Below, piece by piece: positions 15,868-25,645 of a DNA stretch of 64,000 nt; the first letter of the stretch is position 1; every line of letters starts with the position of its first letter. Made by a program: the position numbers and the translations under genes. The stretch covers positions 1 through 64,000 of the IMG/VR virus record IMGVR_UViG_3300042691_005081; one strand, written 5' to 3'. The notes beneath the pieces were generated by a model that saw only the letters and a list, made by a program, of their open reading frames with translations, made no database searches and was not told where the DNA came from. The DNA comes from a virus.

Positions 15868-17124
15868 ATGTCTGAAAACCAAACATTGTTAGAAGAATTA
15901 GAATTACTCTTAAAAAGAAAAAAATCAAACATTTATTATGCAGAAAAACTAAATATATCTGTAGAAGAAGTAGAAGATTTACGTAGAGAATTAAAAGAAT
16001 TAAAAAAAGAAAACCCTTTAATAAAAGAAGAATTATCAGGAGAGACAACAAAAAAAGTAAATGTAGAAAAAGGAACATTAGAAAGTACAATAACAAGTAA
16101 TTTTGAACCTAAAAATGATGTAGAATTAGCACAATTACATAAAATAGATTTAACAAAATATGTAATTACAAACTATTGGAGTAAAATGTTACCCTCTGGT
16201 AAGTTTACTTCTTCTGTATTTAGTAAGTTAATTTCTATAGAAGAAAAAAATAAAGAAAAATTAATAGAACAATTAGAAATTTTTTTTAATAATAACTATC
16301 CTGTTAGACAATATACTTTACCAAATAAAATTTCAAATAAAGCAATGTTTGTTTATATAGCAGATGATCATGCTGGAATTGATTTTAAAGAATCTTTATT
16401 TGACAGTCCTTACACAGGAGATATTTATTATGAAAGATTAGATAAATTAGCAGATAAAATATTATTTAATAATCAAGGAGCAGAAACTTTATATATAGTT
16501 AATTTAGGGGATGAATTAGATGGGTTTAATAAACAAACAACCAGAGGAGGACATGCTTTAGACTCTTTATCAAATAAAGAACAATTTGATATATACATAA
16601 AAGCTAGAAGAAATTTTTATGATAAAATTTTATATGAAAATACATATAAACAGGTAACTATTATTAATATTAATAACTCAAATCATACAGGAAATGATTA
16701 TTCTTATATAATAAATAAAGCCTTAGAATTTTATTTATTAGGACAATTTCCAAAAGTAAATTTTATTAATCAAGAAAAATTTATTGATTCTTATATATGG
16801 GGAGATCATAACATTTTACTTACGCATGGTAAAGATGAAAAATATATGAAGTTTGGATTTCCATTAAATCTAAATGAAAAAACAGATTTATGGTTATTAG
16901 ATTATTCTAAAAATCTTCCAGGAAAACATATATCAACTATAAAAGGAGACTTACACGCATACTCAGTTAATATAGGTAAATCAGGAAGATATATTAATGT
17001 CCCCTCTATATGTGGAGGTTCTAACTGGATAGAACACAATTATGGTTCTTCTAATGCAGGTGCATTACTAGAAGTAGTTGATAAAACAGATAAAAATATA
17101 ATATCAATACCTATCTGGTTTTAA
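15868..17124 (+). CDS. Calcineurin-like metallophosphoesterase with N-terminal helical domain
   Basis: This 418-residue protein has the full metallophosphoesterase motif series: DDH (166-168), GDELD (214-218), NNSNH (269-273), LTHG (H320) and GDLH (360-363, in place of the usual GHxH, with D for the first H). The first 50 residues (KKSNIYYAEKLNISVEEVEDLRRELKE) look like a short helix-turn-helix followed by a coil. Such enzymes cleave phosphodiesters in nucleic acids or nucleotides using two metal ions. It begins a new transcript. Lying inside the structural block, it may act on DNA ends, RNA or a host nucleotide during infection; the substrate cannot be read from the sequence. Confidence 0.85.
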   Translation: MSENQTLLEELELLLKRKKSNIYYAEKLNISVEEVEDLRRELKELKKENPLIKEELSGETTKKVNVEKGTLESTITSNFEPKNDVELAQLHKIDLTKYVITNYWSKMLPSGKFTSSVFSKLISIEEKNKEKLIEQLEIFFNNNYPVRQYTLPNKISNKAMFVYIADDHAGIDFKESLFDSPYTGDIYYERLDKLADKILFNNQGAETLYIVNLGDELDGFNKQTTRGGHALDSLSNKEQFDIYIKARRNFYDKILYENTYKQVTIININNSNHTGNDYSYIINKALEFYLLGQFPKVNFINQEKFIDSYIWGDHNILLTHGKDEKYMKFGFPLNLNEKTDLWLLDYSKNLPGKHISTIKGDLHAYSVNIGKSGRYINVPSICGGSNWIEHNYGSSNAGALLEVVDKTDKNIISIPIWF

Positions 17125-17133
17125 TAAAATATT

Positions 17134-17706
17134 ATGGCGAATTCTAAAATAACAATAGAAAGAAGTATAGAGATAAATTCTTTAGATTATTTACATCAGT
17201 GTACTAAATGTAATGAGTTTAAACCAAATTATGAATATTCCCCCAGTTTAAATAAAAGAGTAACAAATGGTTTAGGAAGAGCATTTGTATCTGAATGTAA
17301 GTCTTGCAGAAGAAAATATCACTCTTCTAGAGCAGTTTTAGATAGAAAAAAAGAACTAGCACCTATTCAAAGAAATAAACATAGACTTAGTTCAATTTTT
17401 TGGTCATCTAAACAAAACGCTAAAAAAAGAAATTTAGAACACAATATAGATTTAGAATACATTAAAGATTTATTTAAAATACAAAAAGGATTGTGTTATT
17501 ATACTGGTAAAGAAATGTTTATTGATACAAGAGAAAAAGATAATAATGAAGATTCTGTATCTTTAGATAGATTTGACTCTTCTAAAGGATATATAAAAGG
17601 AAACATTGTATTATGTAGATGGATAGTTAATAGAATGAAAAATGATATTAATTTCAAAGATTTTTTACAAATTGTTTCTGAAATAAATAAAAAACATAAT
17701 ATATAA
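17134..17706 (+). CDS. HNH endonuclease with N-terminal zinc finger
   Basis: This 190-residue protein carries a four-Cys zinc site (C23, C26, C55, C58) and a basic linker. The C-terminal HNH-type domain reads GLCYYTGKEM (C121), SVSLDRFDSSKGYIKGN (D145, N157) and NRMKND (N166). This matches phage HNH nucleases of the type with a conserved SLDRxDxxxGYxxGN block. It is probably a free-standing homing endonuclease inserted between the metallophosphoesterase and neck genes. Its stop overlaps the next start by one base (TAATG), so it is well embedded in the operon. It shows no clear similarity to the HNH at 8495 beyond Cys pairs. Confidence 0.85.
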   Translation: MANSKITIERSIEINSLDYLHQCTKCNEFKPNYEYSPSLNKRVTNGLGRAFVSECKSCRRKYHSSRAVLDRKKELAPIQRNKHRLSSIFWSSKQNAKKRNLEHNIDLEYIKDLFKIQKGLCYYTGKEMFIDTREKDNNEDSVSLDRFDSSKGYIKGNIVLCRWIVNRMKNDINFKDFLQIVSEINKKHNI

Positions 17707-18434
17707 TGGCAACACTTCGTAAATTAGTCAGTGATGTTAGGGCAATGCATAAAATATTATCAACTGATGCTTTAACAACAGATAGAGCAATTGCTTCTGA
17801 AATAAGAAATAACTCTTTATTACTAATTAAAAGAGAAACAAATCTTAGAAAGCTATGGGCTACAGATACACTTTTCACCACTATCCCTTGTCTAGAGATG
17901 GTGGAAGTTCCTATTTCTGAATGTTGTAATTATGTTGATGAATGTAGCATAGCTAGAACTAGATTTAAAATTCCTAGAATATCAGAAGGTAATTATCAAT
18001 ATGTTATACAAGGAGTCTATTCTATTAATGCTATGAGTGGTAAAGGGAGTAAACTAAAAGAAATAACAATCAATAGATATTTAAATCTATTAAAACTTCC
18101 TGTAATAAAAAAAGAAAATTATTTTTGGATTTCTAATGGATATTTATATGTAACTAATCCAATGGTTAAATCAATTAGATTTGTTGCATTTTTTGAAGAG
18201 GACGTTGATAATGATATTATGTATCCTGAATGTGGATGTGGAACTCCAGATTATACAAATGAACAATTATGTATAAACCCATTAGATAAAGAATTTCCTC
18301 TTCCAGGATACTTAGAACAGCAGGTACTAGAACTTACATCTAAGAAGTTACTATCCACCTACTTCAACATTAAGAGTGATATAAGTTCAGAAGGAATTGA
18401 TGGACAAGCACCAAATGCAAAACCAACTAATTAA
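17706..18434 (+). CDS. Neck/tail ring protein candidate
   Basis: This 242-residue protein has a helical N-terminus (residues 1-65), a β-rich middle and two Cys groups (ECCNYVDEC near residues 76-84 and ECGCGTPDYTNEQLC near 177-191). It overlaps its neighbours by one base on both sides. The place just before the tail-tube candidate and the nozzle suggests a connector ring, as in crAss-like virions, which have more than one ring protein. No motif settles the matter. The Asn/Ala-rich C-terminus is probably disordered. Confidence 0.5.
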   Translation: MATLRKLVSDVRAMHKILSTDALTTDRAIASEIRNNSLLLIKRETNLRKLWATDTLFTTIPCLEMVEVPISECCNYVDECSIARTRFKIPRISEGNYQYVIQGVYSINAMSGKGSKLKEITINRYLNLLKLPVIKKENYFWISNGYLYVTNPMVKSIRFVAFFEEDVDNDIMYPECGCGTPDYTNEQLCINPLDKEFPLPGYLEQQVLELTSKKLLSTYFNIKSDISSEGIDGQAPNAKPTN

Positions 18435-18916
18435 TGTGTAGAACAAAAATTGAATGGAGGTCTTCTAGTAAAGACAGTTATAATAACTTTTGTAAAAAAC
18501 ATCCATCTATAAAACTAACATATGATGAATGGAGAAATATATTATACACATACAATGAATTATTTAAAAAACATATATTAGAAACAGGGGAAAAAGGAAA
18601 ACTGCCTTTTGGATTTGGAGAGTTTTCTATTAATAAAAAGAAAAGAAGAAAATTAAAAATTAATGTAGAAGGAAAGGAATTTGTTAATCTTCCTATAGAT
18701 TGGCAAAAAACAAAAGAAAAGGGAAAAGTTATATATAACTTCAACTATCACACAGAAGGGTATTTTTTTGGATGGATGTGGTTTAAATCCACAGCAAGAT
18801 TTAAACATTCTGATTTATGGTATTTTAAACCTTCTAGACTCACATCAAGATTACTATCACACTACTTAAAAACCGATAATAAATATCAACACATTTATAA
18901 TCAATGGAAAACATAA
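18434..18916 (+). CDS. Conserved-looking basic protein of unknown function
   Basis: This 160-residue, strongly basic protein is rich in Trp, Tyr, Phe and Lys. A stretch GKLPFGFGEFSINKKKRR (about residues 56-73) faintly recalls the arm region of HU/IHF proteins, but the rest does not fit that fold, so no call is made. It lacks membrane segments. The next gene starts three bases after its stop, and it begins inside the previous stop. Given its charge and place between two neck/tail candidates, it may bind DNA or plug the neck. It starts ATGTGTAG with no alternative ATG nearby. Confidence 0.6.
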   Translation: MCRTKIEWRSSSKDSYNNFCKKHPSIKLTYDEWRNILYTYNELFKKHILETGEKGKLPFGFGEFSINKKKRRKLKINVEGKEFVNLPIDWQKTKEKGKVIYNFNYHTEGYFFGWMWFKSTARFKHSDLWYFKPSRLTSRLLSHYLKTDNKYQHIYNQWKT

Positions 18917-18919
18917 ACT

Positions 18920-19888
18920 ATGTCATATTACTATAAATACAATTTTGTTAGTCCTGAACCTGTATATAGTACAGTAAAAGAGGAATTAAAGTCATATTTT
19001 GATACAGCAGCGGTAGATGATTTATTATTCCCAACTTATTTAGATAAAGCTCTAAAGAAGCTGGGAAGAACTACATTTGTTATAAGTGAAGAAATTCTTT
19101 ATATAGAAGATTTTGAAGCAAGACTTCCTGATAATTTTTATGCTGTAAGAGAAGCATGGATGTGTACAGCAGTAAATGGTTTTCCATATCAAGATGCTAA
19201 TTCATTCTATTCTCAAGCAGCATCAGCTACTACAATACAAATAAGTCCTGTAACATCTAATGGAGTACCTTGTACTAATTCAGAGTGTACAACAGGATGT
19301 CCTGAATGTATGCCAAATTTGGTACAAGCTGTTTATAAAACAAATAATAGTACAGCTAGACAATTTACTCATGAATATTTACTAAGACCTGGTAATATAT
19401 CTGCAAGACAAAACTGTGGTGTAGATTATACAAACAATTGGGAAATGTATGCTCAAGCTCCTCCTATTCATGAATTCACTCCTGGAGCTGCTAGTTATGA
19501 CTCATTTGATATTAGAGATAATAAATTTGTTACTAACTTTAGAAATGGAATAGTTCATTTATTATTTTATGCCACAGAATATGATGAGATAGGAAATCAA
19601 TTAATTCCTGATAATTATAGAATAAGAGAGTATGTAGAAGCATTTATTAAATATAAAGTATTTGAAATGCTTACAAATCAAACTAATGATGAAACTTTCA
19701 ACCAGCTTCAACAAAAAATGATGTTTTATAAACAACAATATGAAGAAGCTTACATCATGGCTGAAATAGAAATGAAAAAGCAAACTCCTTGGGAAAAACA
19801 AAGAAGAGTTAAAAATGATTTAAGAAGATTTAATATGTATGAACTCCCCAATCGTACTAATAGATATGGAAGAAGAAGAAACAATTAA
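18920..19888 (+). CDS. Tail adaptor/tube protein candidate
   Basis: This 322-residue protein opens with an aromatic-rich segment (MSYYYKYNFVSPEP), then a helical part with a DNFYAVREAWM stretch. A Cys-rich loop follows (CTNSECTTGCPEC, near residues 115-127). The C-terminal third is strongly helical (about residues 230-290) and ends in a basic, Arg-rich tail. It directly precedes the nozzle-like gene, the usual place for a podovirus adaptor or tail-tube protein. The fold and place fit a gatekeeper or ring between portal and nozzle. The exact position in the neck is not decided by the sequence. Confidence 0.55.
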   Translation: MSYYYKYNFVSPEPVYSTVKEELKSYFDTAAVDDLLFPTYLDKALKKLGRTTFVISEEILYIEDFEARLPDNFYAVREAWMCTAVNGFPYQDANSFYSQAASATTIQISPVTSNGVPCTNSECTTGCPECMPNLVQAVYKTNNSTARQFTHEYLLRPGNISARQNCGVDYTNNWEMYAQAPPIHEFTPGAASYDSFDIRDNKFVTNFRNGIVHLLFYATEYDEIGNQLIPDNYRIREYVEAFIKYKVFEMLTNQTNDETFNQLQQKMMFYKQQYEEAYIMAEIEMKKQTPWEKQRRVKNDLRRFNMYELPNRTNRYGRRRNN

Positions 19889-19896
19889 TTAAGATT

Positions 19897-22800
19897 ATGG
19901 CAGATAATCAAGAACAATCTCAAGGTAATATAAAAACCGATTATAATGTTGCACAAACTGGTCTTAATATGGACCAAACCCTTAATCAAGTTAAGAAAGG
20001 GCAACTTACCTATGCATTAAACGCTTCTGTTGAAAACTTTGATGCTAGTTCTGTTAATTATCAAAATGAACCTGGAAATGAATTTTGTTTAACATTTCCA
20101 GATGAGTATGTTCTAATAGGAGATTATTTTATACAAGAAAAAAATAAACATATATTCTTTATTACAAATCCAAATACAGGAGACAGTGAAATAGGATATA
20201 TGGATAATAATGATTGTCAGTATAAAACATTAGTTAATGCTAAATGTTTAAATTTTAATATTAACTATCCTATACACAAAACAGCACATAAGATTACAAA
20301 TTGTACAACAGAAATATATTGGACAGATGGATATAATTCTAGAAGATATTTAGATATTGAAAATATTCCTTATTTATTAAAACCTAATGCAGATTTGTGT
20401 AATCCAGAATATACAAATCAACTAGACTGTAATCAATTAAAATTACAACCTAATTTTAGTATTCCTTTATTAAATGTTTCTGATATAACAACAGGAGGAG
20501 ATTTAACAGCAGGAACTTATCAGTTTGCTATCCAATATTCAGACCCTGCTGGTAATCCATATACATCTTACTACTCTGTAACAAATCCTACACCTATAGC
20601 TGATATATCATTAGCTACAGTTAATTTTAATTATCAAGTAGGTAAATCTATTATAATTGATGTAAACAATTTAGATGTTACAGGACAGTTTCAATATTTT
20701 AATTTAGCTGTAATTAAAACTATTAATAATATTACTTCTGTTGAATTAGTAGGAACATACTTTATTGAAGAAGCTAATAACAAAATAACATATACAGGAC
20801 AGATAGTAGATAATATACGTCTTTCTATAAATGATATATTTGAAAAATTTCCACATTATGAACTAGCAGATGATTTAACAGCTGTACAAGATGTTTTAGT
20901 TTGGAAAGGACTTACATCTATAGACAGAGTTAATTATCAGTCTATAGCTTCTCAAATTAGCTTACAGTGGGTAACATATAAAATTCCTGCTTCAGAAAAC
21001 TATGCAGATGAATTAAACGCTACAAATCTTAGAGGATATTTAAGAGATGAAGTATATGCATTTGAGTTTGTTCCAATATTAGCTAGTGGTAAACAAATGG
21101 ATGGTTTTCATATTCCAGGAAGAATAGCAAATTCTTCAGATTTATTTCCTGTTTATAAGAATACAAATGATGATTTTATAGGGGATGAATTACAAGCTCC
21201 TACGTGGCAAATATATAATACAGCTTCTGTAATAGGAGATGCTTTAGGAGAAAACATAGGAAATGCCACCCCTTATCAATATGGAGAGTTTGCTTATTGG
21301 GAATCAACAGAGGAATACCCTTGTAATACAAATGTATGGGGAGAGTTAGCAGGGCAAAAAATAAGACATCATAAATTTCCAGATGTATTAGTTAGTCCTA
21401 TAAATGAAACAGCTATATTCTCTACATTAAATACAGCAACAATGGGTAATACAGCTGTATTTCCTATAGGAGTAAAAATAGATACACAACAAGTTATTTC
21501 TTTAATACAAAGTTCATCTCTTACAGCAGAACAAAAAGCAGACATTGTAGGGTATAAAATAGTAAGAGGAGATAGATCTACAAATAAATCTATTGTAGGA
21601 AAAGGAATTCTTCGTAATGTAAATGAATATAAAAGAGAAGAACAAACTTTTTATTTTCCTAATTACCCTTATAATGATTTAAATGAAGATGCTTTTTTAA
21701 ATTCAAATAATAATGCTTGGGCACAAATATGTGAAACATGGCTTTTATACATTAGATTTTTAAATGATGATCCTAATGGTGGAGCTCCTTTTGTTGAAAT
21801 AGATTATGTAGACTGTAATACAAATAAATCAAGTAGACAAAAGTTTTACACATTAGGAGAAATAGAATTTTGTGCTATAGGAAAACCTATTTTTATAGGA
21901 GAAACAACAAGAGTAAATACAGGATTTCCTTTTCCTACAATTATAAGAAATGAAATTGGATATGCTAATTATGATGGATGGTTAATTGCATCAACAGGTG
22001 TTTGTAGAGGATGGAGAGCAGAGTATAATGATGCAATAAATGGAATTACTACTCAATGGTTAGGAGGGTTTGGTGGTTCTACTAGATCCTTTGAAATACA
22101 AGTTGTAGTAGGGAGTGCTCCTACATGTATAGAATATTGTGATAGATGTGGTATTACTATTGAACGTAGACCAGGAAAAGATAGAAGATCTACTATCAAA
22201 TGTAATGAATCAACTTCTCTTCCTGGTTTAAATACTAATCTAGCAAAAAGACAAGTATTTAATTCTCCAGAAACTTCTTTTGGACAACCTTTTTTAGGAA
22301 ATGTTCTTAAACTAGAAAATGTAATATTTGGAAAAGGACAAGCTCACTTTGTACAAGTAAAAGACAATGCTAAATATAGATTATTAACTAAAGAAGCTCA
22401 AAGAGATGCTTTAGATAGTTCTAGTAGACTAGGAAACATAAGTTCTCCTTTTAGTGCTGCTGCAATGTTTGCTACATATCAAGCATATTTAACTATTTAT
22501 TTAAATGGAATAACAAGAAAAAATTATGCTTATAGTTATAATTCTATAGCTGATTATAATTATAATGTTAGTGTTCCTAATAATGGATTTAAACAAAGAA
22601 TGCTGGATATTAAAAAATATTTAATTCCTGCAGTTCAGAATGTTGGAGATACACATAATATTAATAATTTTCAAAGAGAAAGTTCTGTATTTTTAAAAAC
22701 AAAAGAACTTTTATCAGCATTACCCTTTCCTAGTGCTAGTGCTAATATGGCTTCTATAGGAATTACAGATAAATCTAGATTTACTATAGGTGAAAGTAAT

Positions 22801-25641
22801 GCTTGTGCAACACCAGCTAAAGAACAAGATATTAGTGTAGTTTCTTATTATGCTTCATTAAAGAATATATTTGTAAATCAATGGGGACAAATGTATTCTT
22901 ATAAAACAATTGATACAGGGTTTCAAGTAGATTTAAATAGCTCTTCTCAACCAACAACAATATTTGGAGGAGATACATTTATCTCTAGATTTACATTTAA
23001 AACTAAACTTCCATTCTTTATAGATAATAGAGTAAATGCTCCAGATGATAGTGATGTATTTTATGATGAGATTGGTAATATTGCCTATCCAAAATTCTGG
23101 CATTCTGCTAGAAGTATTTTAGAAGATTATTCTGGAAATGGTTCTGGTGTTATAACTAATATTGTTTCATATAAAGCACATAATTTTGATTGTCCTAATA
23201 GTCAATTACCTGCACCACCAGCTAGTAATCCTAATAGAACATTTTATGATGGATATTTTTATTTGTTTGCATATGGAATTCCTAATTTTTATTGTGAATC
23301 AAGTTATAACACAGATTTAAGACAAGCGTTTAATAATAGAGAAGGAGATTTTTGGCCACATGTTTCTACAGGTATTCCTGATGATTGGGTACAAGAAAGT
23401 TTTGTTTCTATAGCAAATGATAATACATATAACTATAATGTAACATATTCTAAACAAAATAAAGAAAACTTCTTTTCACATCTTCCTCCAGATTGGGAAG
23501 ATAAATTATGTTTTACAAATTATCCATTTAGAGCAATATACTCTGATTTACAAAATATAGACTCTGACAACAGAGTAAATAATTGGTTAATATATAGAGC
23601 AACATCATATTTTGATTTTCCACAAAACTATGGAAATTTTATATCTATTGATGGTATTCAAAACAAAGCAGTATTAGCAAGATTTGAAAACAAATCATTA
23701 ATGTATAATAATCTATTAACATTAGATACAAGTAATCCACAAGCTGCTTATTTAGGAAATCCTAGTTTATTTAAAGGTGCTCCTCCAATTGATTTTGCTG
23801 AAACAGATTTAGGATATGTTGGTAGTCAAAATAAATTTTTATTAAAAATACCACAAGGACAAATTACAATAGATGCAAAAAGAGGTCAGATATTTTTAAT
23901 TGAAGGAACACAAGCTGTAGATTTAACAGCATTTGGTTCTGGTGTAAATAGATTTATGACAGATCACTTAGCTTTTGAAATATTAAGGTATTTTCCAGAA
24001 ATAAATACAGATAATCATTTTAATGGTATAGGAATACATGGTGTATATGATAGTAAGTTTGATAGAGTTATAATAACTAAATTAGATTATATTCCGCAGT
24101 CTAATGATGTTAAATACAATAAAGAAGATAATGAATTCTATGTAGAGACAATTATAAATAATACTCCTATTAAAACACAAGTGTATTTAACAGATACAGA
24201 TTTTTTCTGTAATAAATCTTGGACAATATCATTTAATTTTAATACAAAATCATGGACATCATTTCATAGTTATATTCCTAATTGGTATATAGGAGAAAAT
24301 AATTTCTTTTATTCTGGAATAAATGGATGTTGTACATCTTTTGATGGAAGTATTGAACTATTAACTGGTGTAGTAAATCGTCTTATAACAACAACAACTA
24401 CATCTACAATACCAATTACTACTACTACCACATCAAGTACAATATCACCAAAATGTTTATTAGAAGGAACAGCAGTGGCTACATCTTGTGAATTAGTAGG
24501 AACAGGAATAATTACAGTTCCTTCTCCAACTACAACAACTACTACTACACCTTGTTCTAGACCTCCTGGCTTAAGTACATTTGGATTCTTTACTGGTTAT
24601 CAAGTAGATGGGGAGTCTCCAGTTGATTCAACAGGAAATCTCACTGATGTTTGTAATGCAATTGCATTTACAGGATCTGCTTTTGTAACAATGTTTGGTT
24701 TTGAGGTTATGACTTCTAGTCTTTCTATTAATAGTGTAGTTTATAATGGATTAGGAATTAGTTGTACATTAGCTCCTGATGGATGGTATTTTACAGATGA
24801 AAGTCAATCAGATGGAATTGCTTATCATGTAGTTGGAGGAGTAATTGTAGAAATTGCTAGTTGTGATTGTAGCACCACCACTACCACCACTAATATCTCT
24901 CCTAATATAGAAGAATGCTGTGGTATATTACTTAATACAAATGACACTGTTTATTATACAACATTAGAGAATACTATTTTGAATACATTAAATGTCCCAG
25001 GATTTACTTCTATATATGGAATAGCTATGACAGCTAATTATTTATGGAGTGTAACAACATCATTTTTACAATGGGATATTACAACAACCCCATTCACTGC
25101 TACATATAATACAGCAATTCCTTTTCCTGGAACATTTACAACATCTTCAGGAATAGTTGCAATTAGTGATAGTGTAATTATAGCTGTTGATGATTCTGTT
25201 ACCCCTCCAAATATTGTAGAATTAGAAATTGATAATCCTATTGGACCAACATCAATGACTCTTTCTATACAATTTGCTCTACAAACAGATAGAGTGGCTA
25301 TTACTAATATGTTGTATACAACAGAAGGAAAATTAATTGTAGTAAATCAAGATACTACATCTAGTGATTATTATATAACACAATATAATTATTCTACAGG
25401 AAGTATAGAATTAGACTTAAATATAGAATCAATAGTTCCAACATCAATTTTCCAATGTGATTGTATAATATACATCACTACAAGTTTAGGAATTATGTAT
25501 TCTATAGAAAGAACAGCTCCTTATTCTTTAGTAGAGGTAGAAACAATAACAAATTTATTACTTTCTGCAACACAAATAGCAACATGTGTAACAACAGGAT
25601 TACTTGAAATTACAACTACCACTACTACTACAACAGTATAA
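19897..25641 (+). CDS. Giant tail nozzle/muzzle-like protein with Thr-linked modules
   Basis: This 1914-residue β-rich protein follows the tail adaptor candidate. Residues 1-1490 read like a large nozzle (β-propeller-type, P22 gp10 or crAss muzzle class), with early YFIQEKNKHIFFITNP-type strands and a late SWTSFHSYIPNWY segment. This assignment is by size, place and general pattern. After about residue 1497 come poly-Thr linkers (near 1497-1515, 1545-1550 and 1660-1666). They separate two extra domains: a Cys-bounded domain of about 115 residues and a β-propeller-like end. The chain finishes in TTTTTTTTV. The extra modules are probably displayed at the tail tip for host contact. The next gene may hold the original C-terminal part. 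Confidence 0.6.
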   Translation: MADNQEQSQGNIKTDYNVAQTGLNMDQTLNQVKKGQLTYALNASVENFDASSVNYQNEPGNEFCLTFPDEYVLIGDYFIQEKNKHIFFITNPNTGDSEIGYMDNNDCQYKTLVNAKCLNFNINYPIHKTAHKITNCTTEIYWTDGYNSRRYLDIENIPYLLKPNADLCNPEYTNQLDCNQLKLQPNFSIPLLNVSDITTGGDLTAGTYQFAIQYSDPAGNPYTSYYSVTNPTPIADISLATVNFNYQVGKSIIIDVNNLDVTGQFQYFNLAVIKTINNITSVELVGTYFIEEANNKITYTGQIVDNIRLSINDIFEKFPHYELADDLTAVQDVLVWKGLTSIDRVNYQSIASQISLQWVTYKIPASENYADELNATNLRGYLRDEVYAFEFVPILASGKQMDGFHIPGRIANSSDLFPVYKNTNDDFIGDELQAPTWQIYNTASVIGDALGENIGNATPYQYGEFAYWESTEEYPCNTNVWGELAGQKIRHHKFPDVLVSPINETAIFSTLNTATMGNTAVFPIGVKIDTQQVISLIQSSSLTAEQKADIVGYKIVRGDRSTNKSIVGKGILRNVNEYKREEQTFYFPNYPYNDLNEDAFLNSNNNAWAQICETWLLYIRFLNDDPNGGAPFVEIDYVDCNTNKSSRQKFYTLGEIEFCAIGKPIFIGETTRVNTGFPFPTIIRNEIGYANYDGWLIASTGVCRGWRAEYNDAINGITTQWLGGFGGSTRSFEIQVVVGSAPTCIEYCDRCGITIERRPGKDRRSTIKCNESTSLPGLNTNLAKRQVFNSPETSFGQPFLGNVLKLENVIFGKGQAHFVQVKDNAKYRLLTKEAQRDALDSSSRLGNISSPFSAAAMFATYQAYLTIYLNGITRKNYAYSYNSIADYNYNVSVPNNGFKQRMLDIKKYLIPAVQNVGDTHNINNFQRESSVFLKTKELLSALPFPSASANMASIGITDKSRFTIGESNACATPAKEQDISVVSYYASLKNIFVNQWGQMYSYKTIDTGFQVDLNSSSQPTTIFGGDTFISRFTFKTKLPFFIDNRVNAPDDSDVFYDEIGNIAYPKFWHSARSILEDYSGNGSGVITNIVSYKAHNFDCPNSQLPAPPASNPNRTFYDGYFYLFAYGIPNFYCESSYNTDLRQAFNNREGDFWPHVSTGIPDDWVQESFVSIANDNTYNYNVTYSKQNKENFFSHLPPDWEDKLCFTNYPFRAIYSDLQNIDSDNRVNNWLIYRATSYFDFPQNYGNFISIDGIQNKAVLARFENKSLMYNNLLTLDTSNPQAAYLGNPSLFKGAPPIDFAETDLGYVGSQNKFLLKIPQGQITIDAKRGQIFLIEGTQAVDLTAFGSGVNRFMTDHLAFEILRYFPEINTDNHFNGIGIHGVYDSKFDRVIITKLDYIPQSNDVKYNKEDNEFYVETIINNTPIKTQVYLTDTDFFCNKSWTISFNFNTKSWTSFHSYIPNWYIGENNFFYSGINGCCTSFDGSIELLTGVVNRLITTTTTSTIPITTTTTSSTISPKCLLEGTAVATSCELVGTGIITVPSPTTTTTTTPCSRPPGLSTFGFFTGYQVDGESPVDSTGNLTDVCNAIAFTGSAFVTMFGFEVMTSSLSINSVVYNGLGISCTLAPDGWYFTDESQSDGIAYHVVGGVIVEIASCDCSTTTTTTNISPNIEECCGILLNTNDTVYYTTLENTILNTLNVPGFTSIYGIAMTANYLWSVTTSFLQWDITTTPFTATYNTAIPFPGTFTTSSGIVAISDSVIIAVDDSVTPPNIVELEIDNPIGPTSMTLSIQFALQTDRVAITNMLYTTEGKLIVVNQDTTSSDYYITQYNYSTGSIELDLNIESIVPTSIFQCDCIIYITTSLGIMYSIERTAPYSLVEVETITNLLLSATQIATCVTTGLLEITTTTTTTTV

Positions 25642-25645
25642 TATT

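Noticed and set aside
18434-18916. HU/IHF-type DNA-binding protein
   Set aside because: Only the GFGEF stretch is reminiscent; the remaining 140 residues do not follow the family pattern.
25604-25645. Longer start for the gene at 25646
   Set aside because: The extra 14 residues overlap the coding end of the nozzle gene and read the Thr-linker repeat in another frame; the ATG at 25646 gives a normal short spacing.
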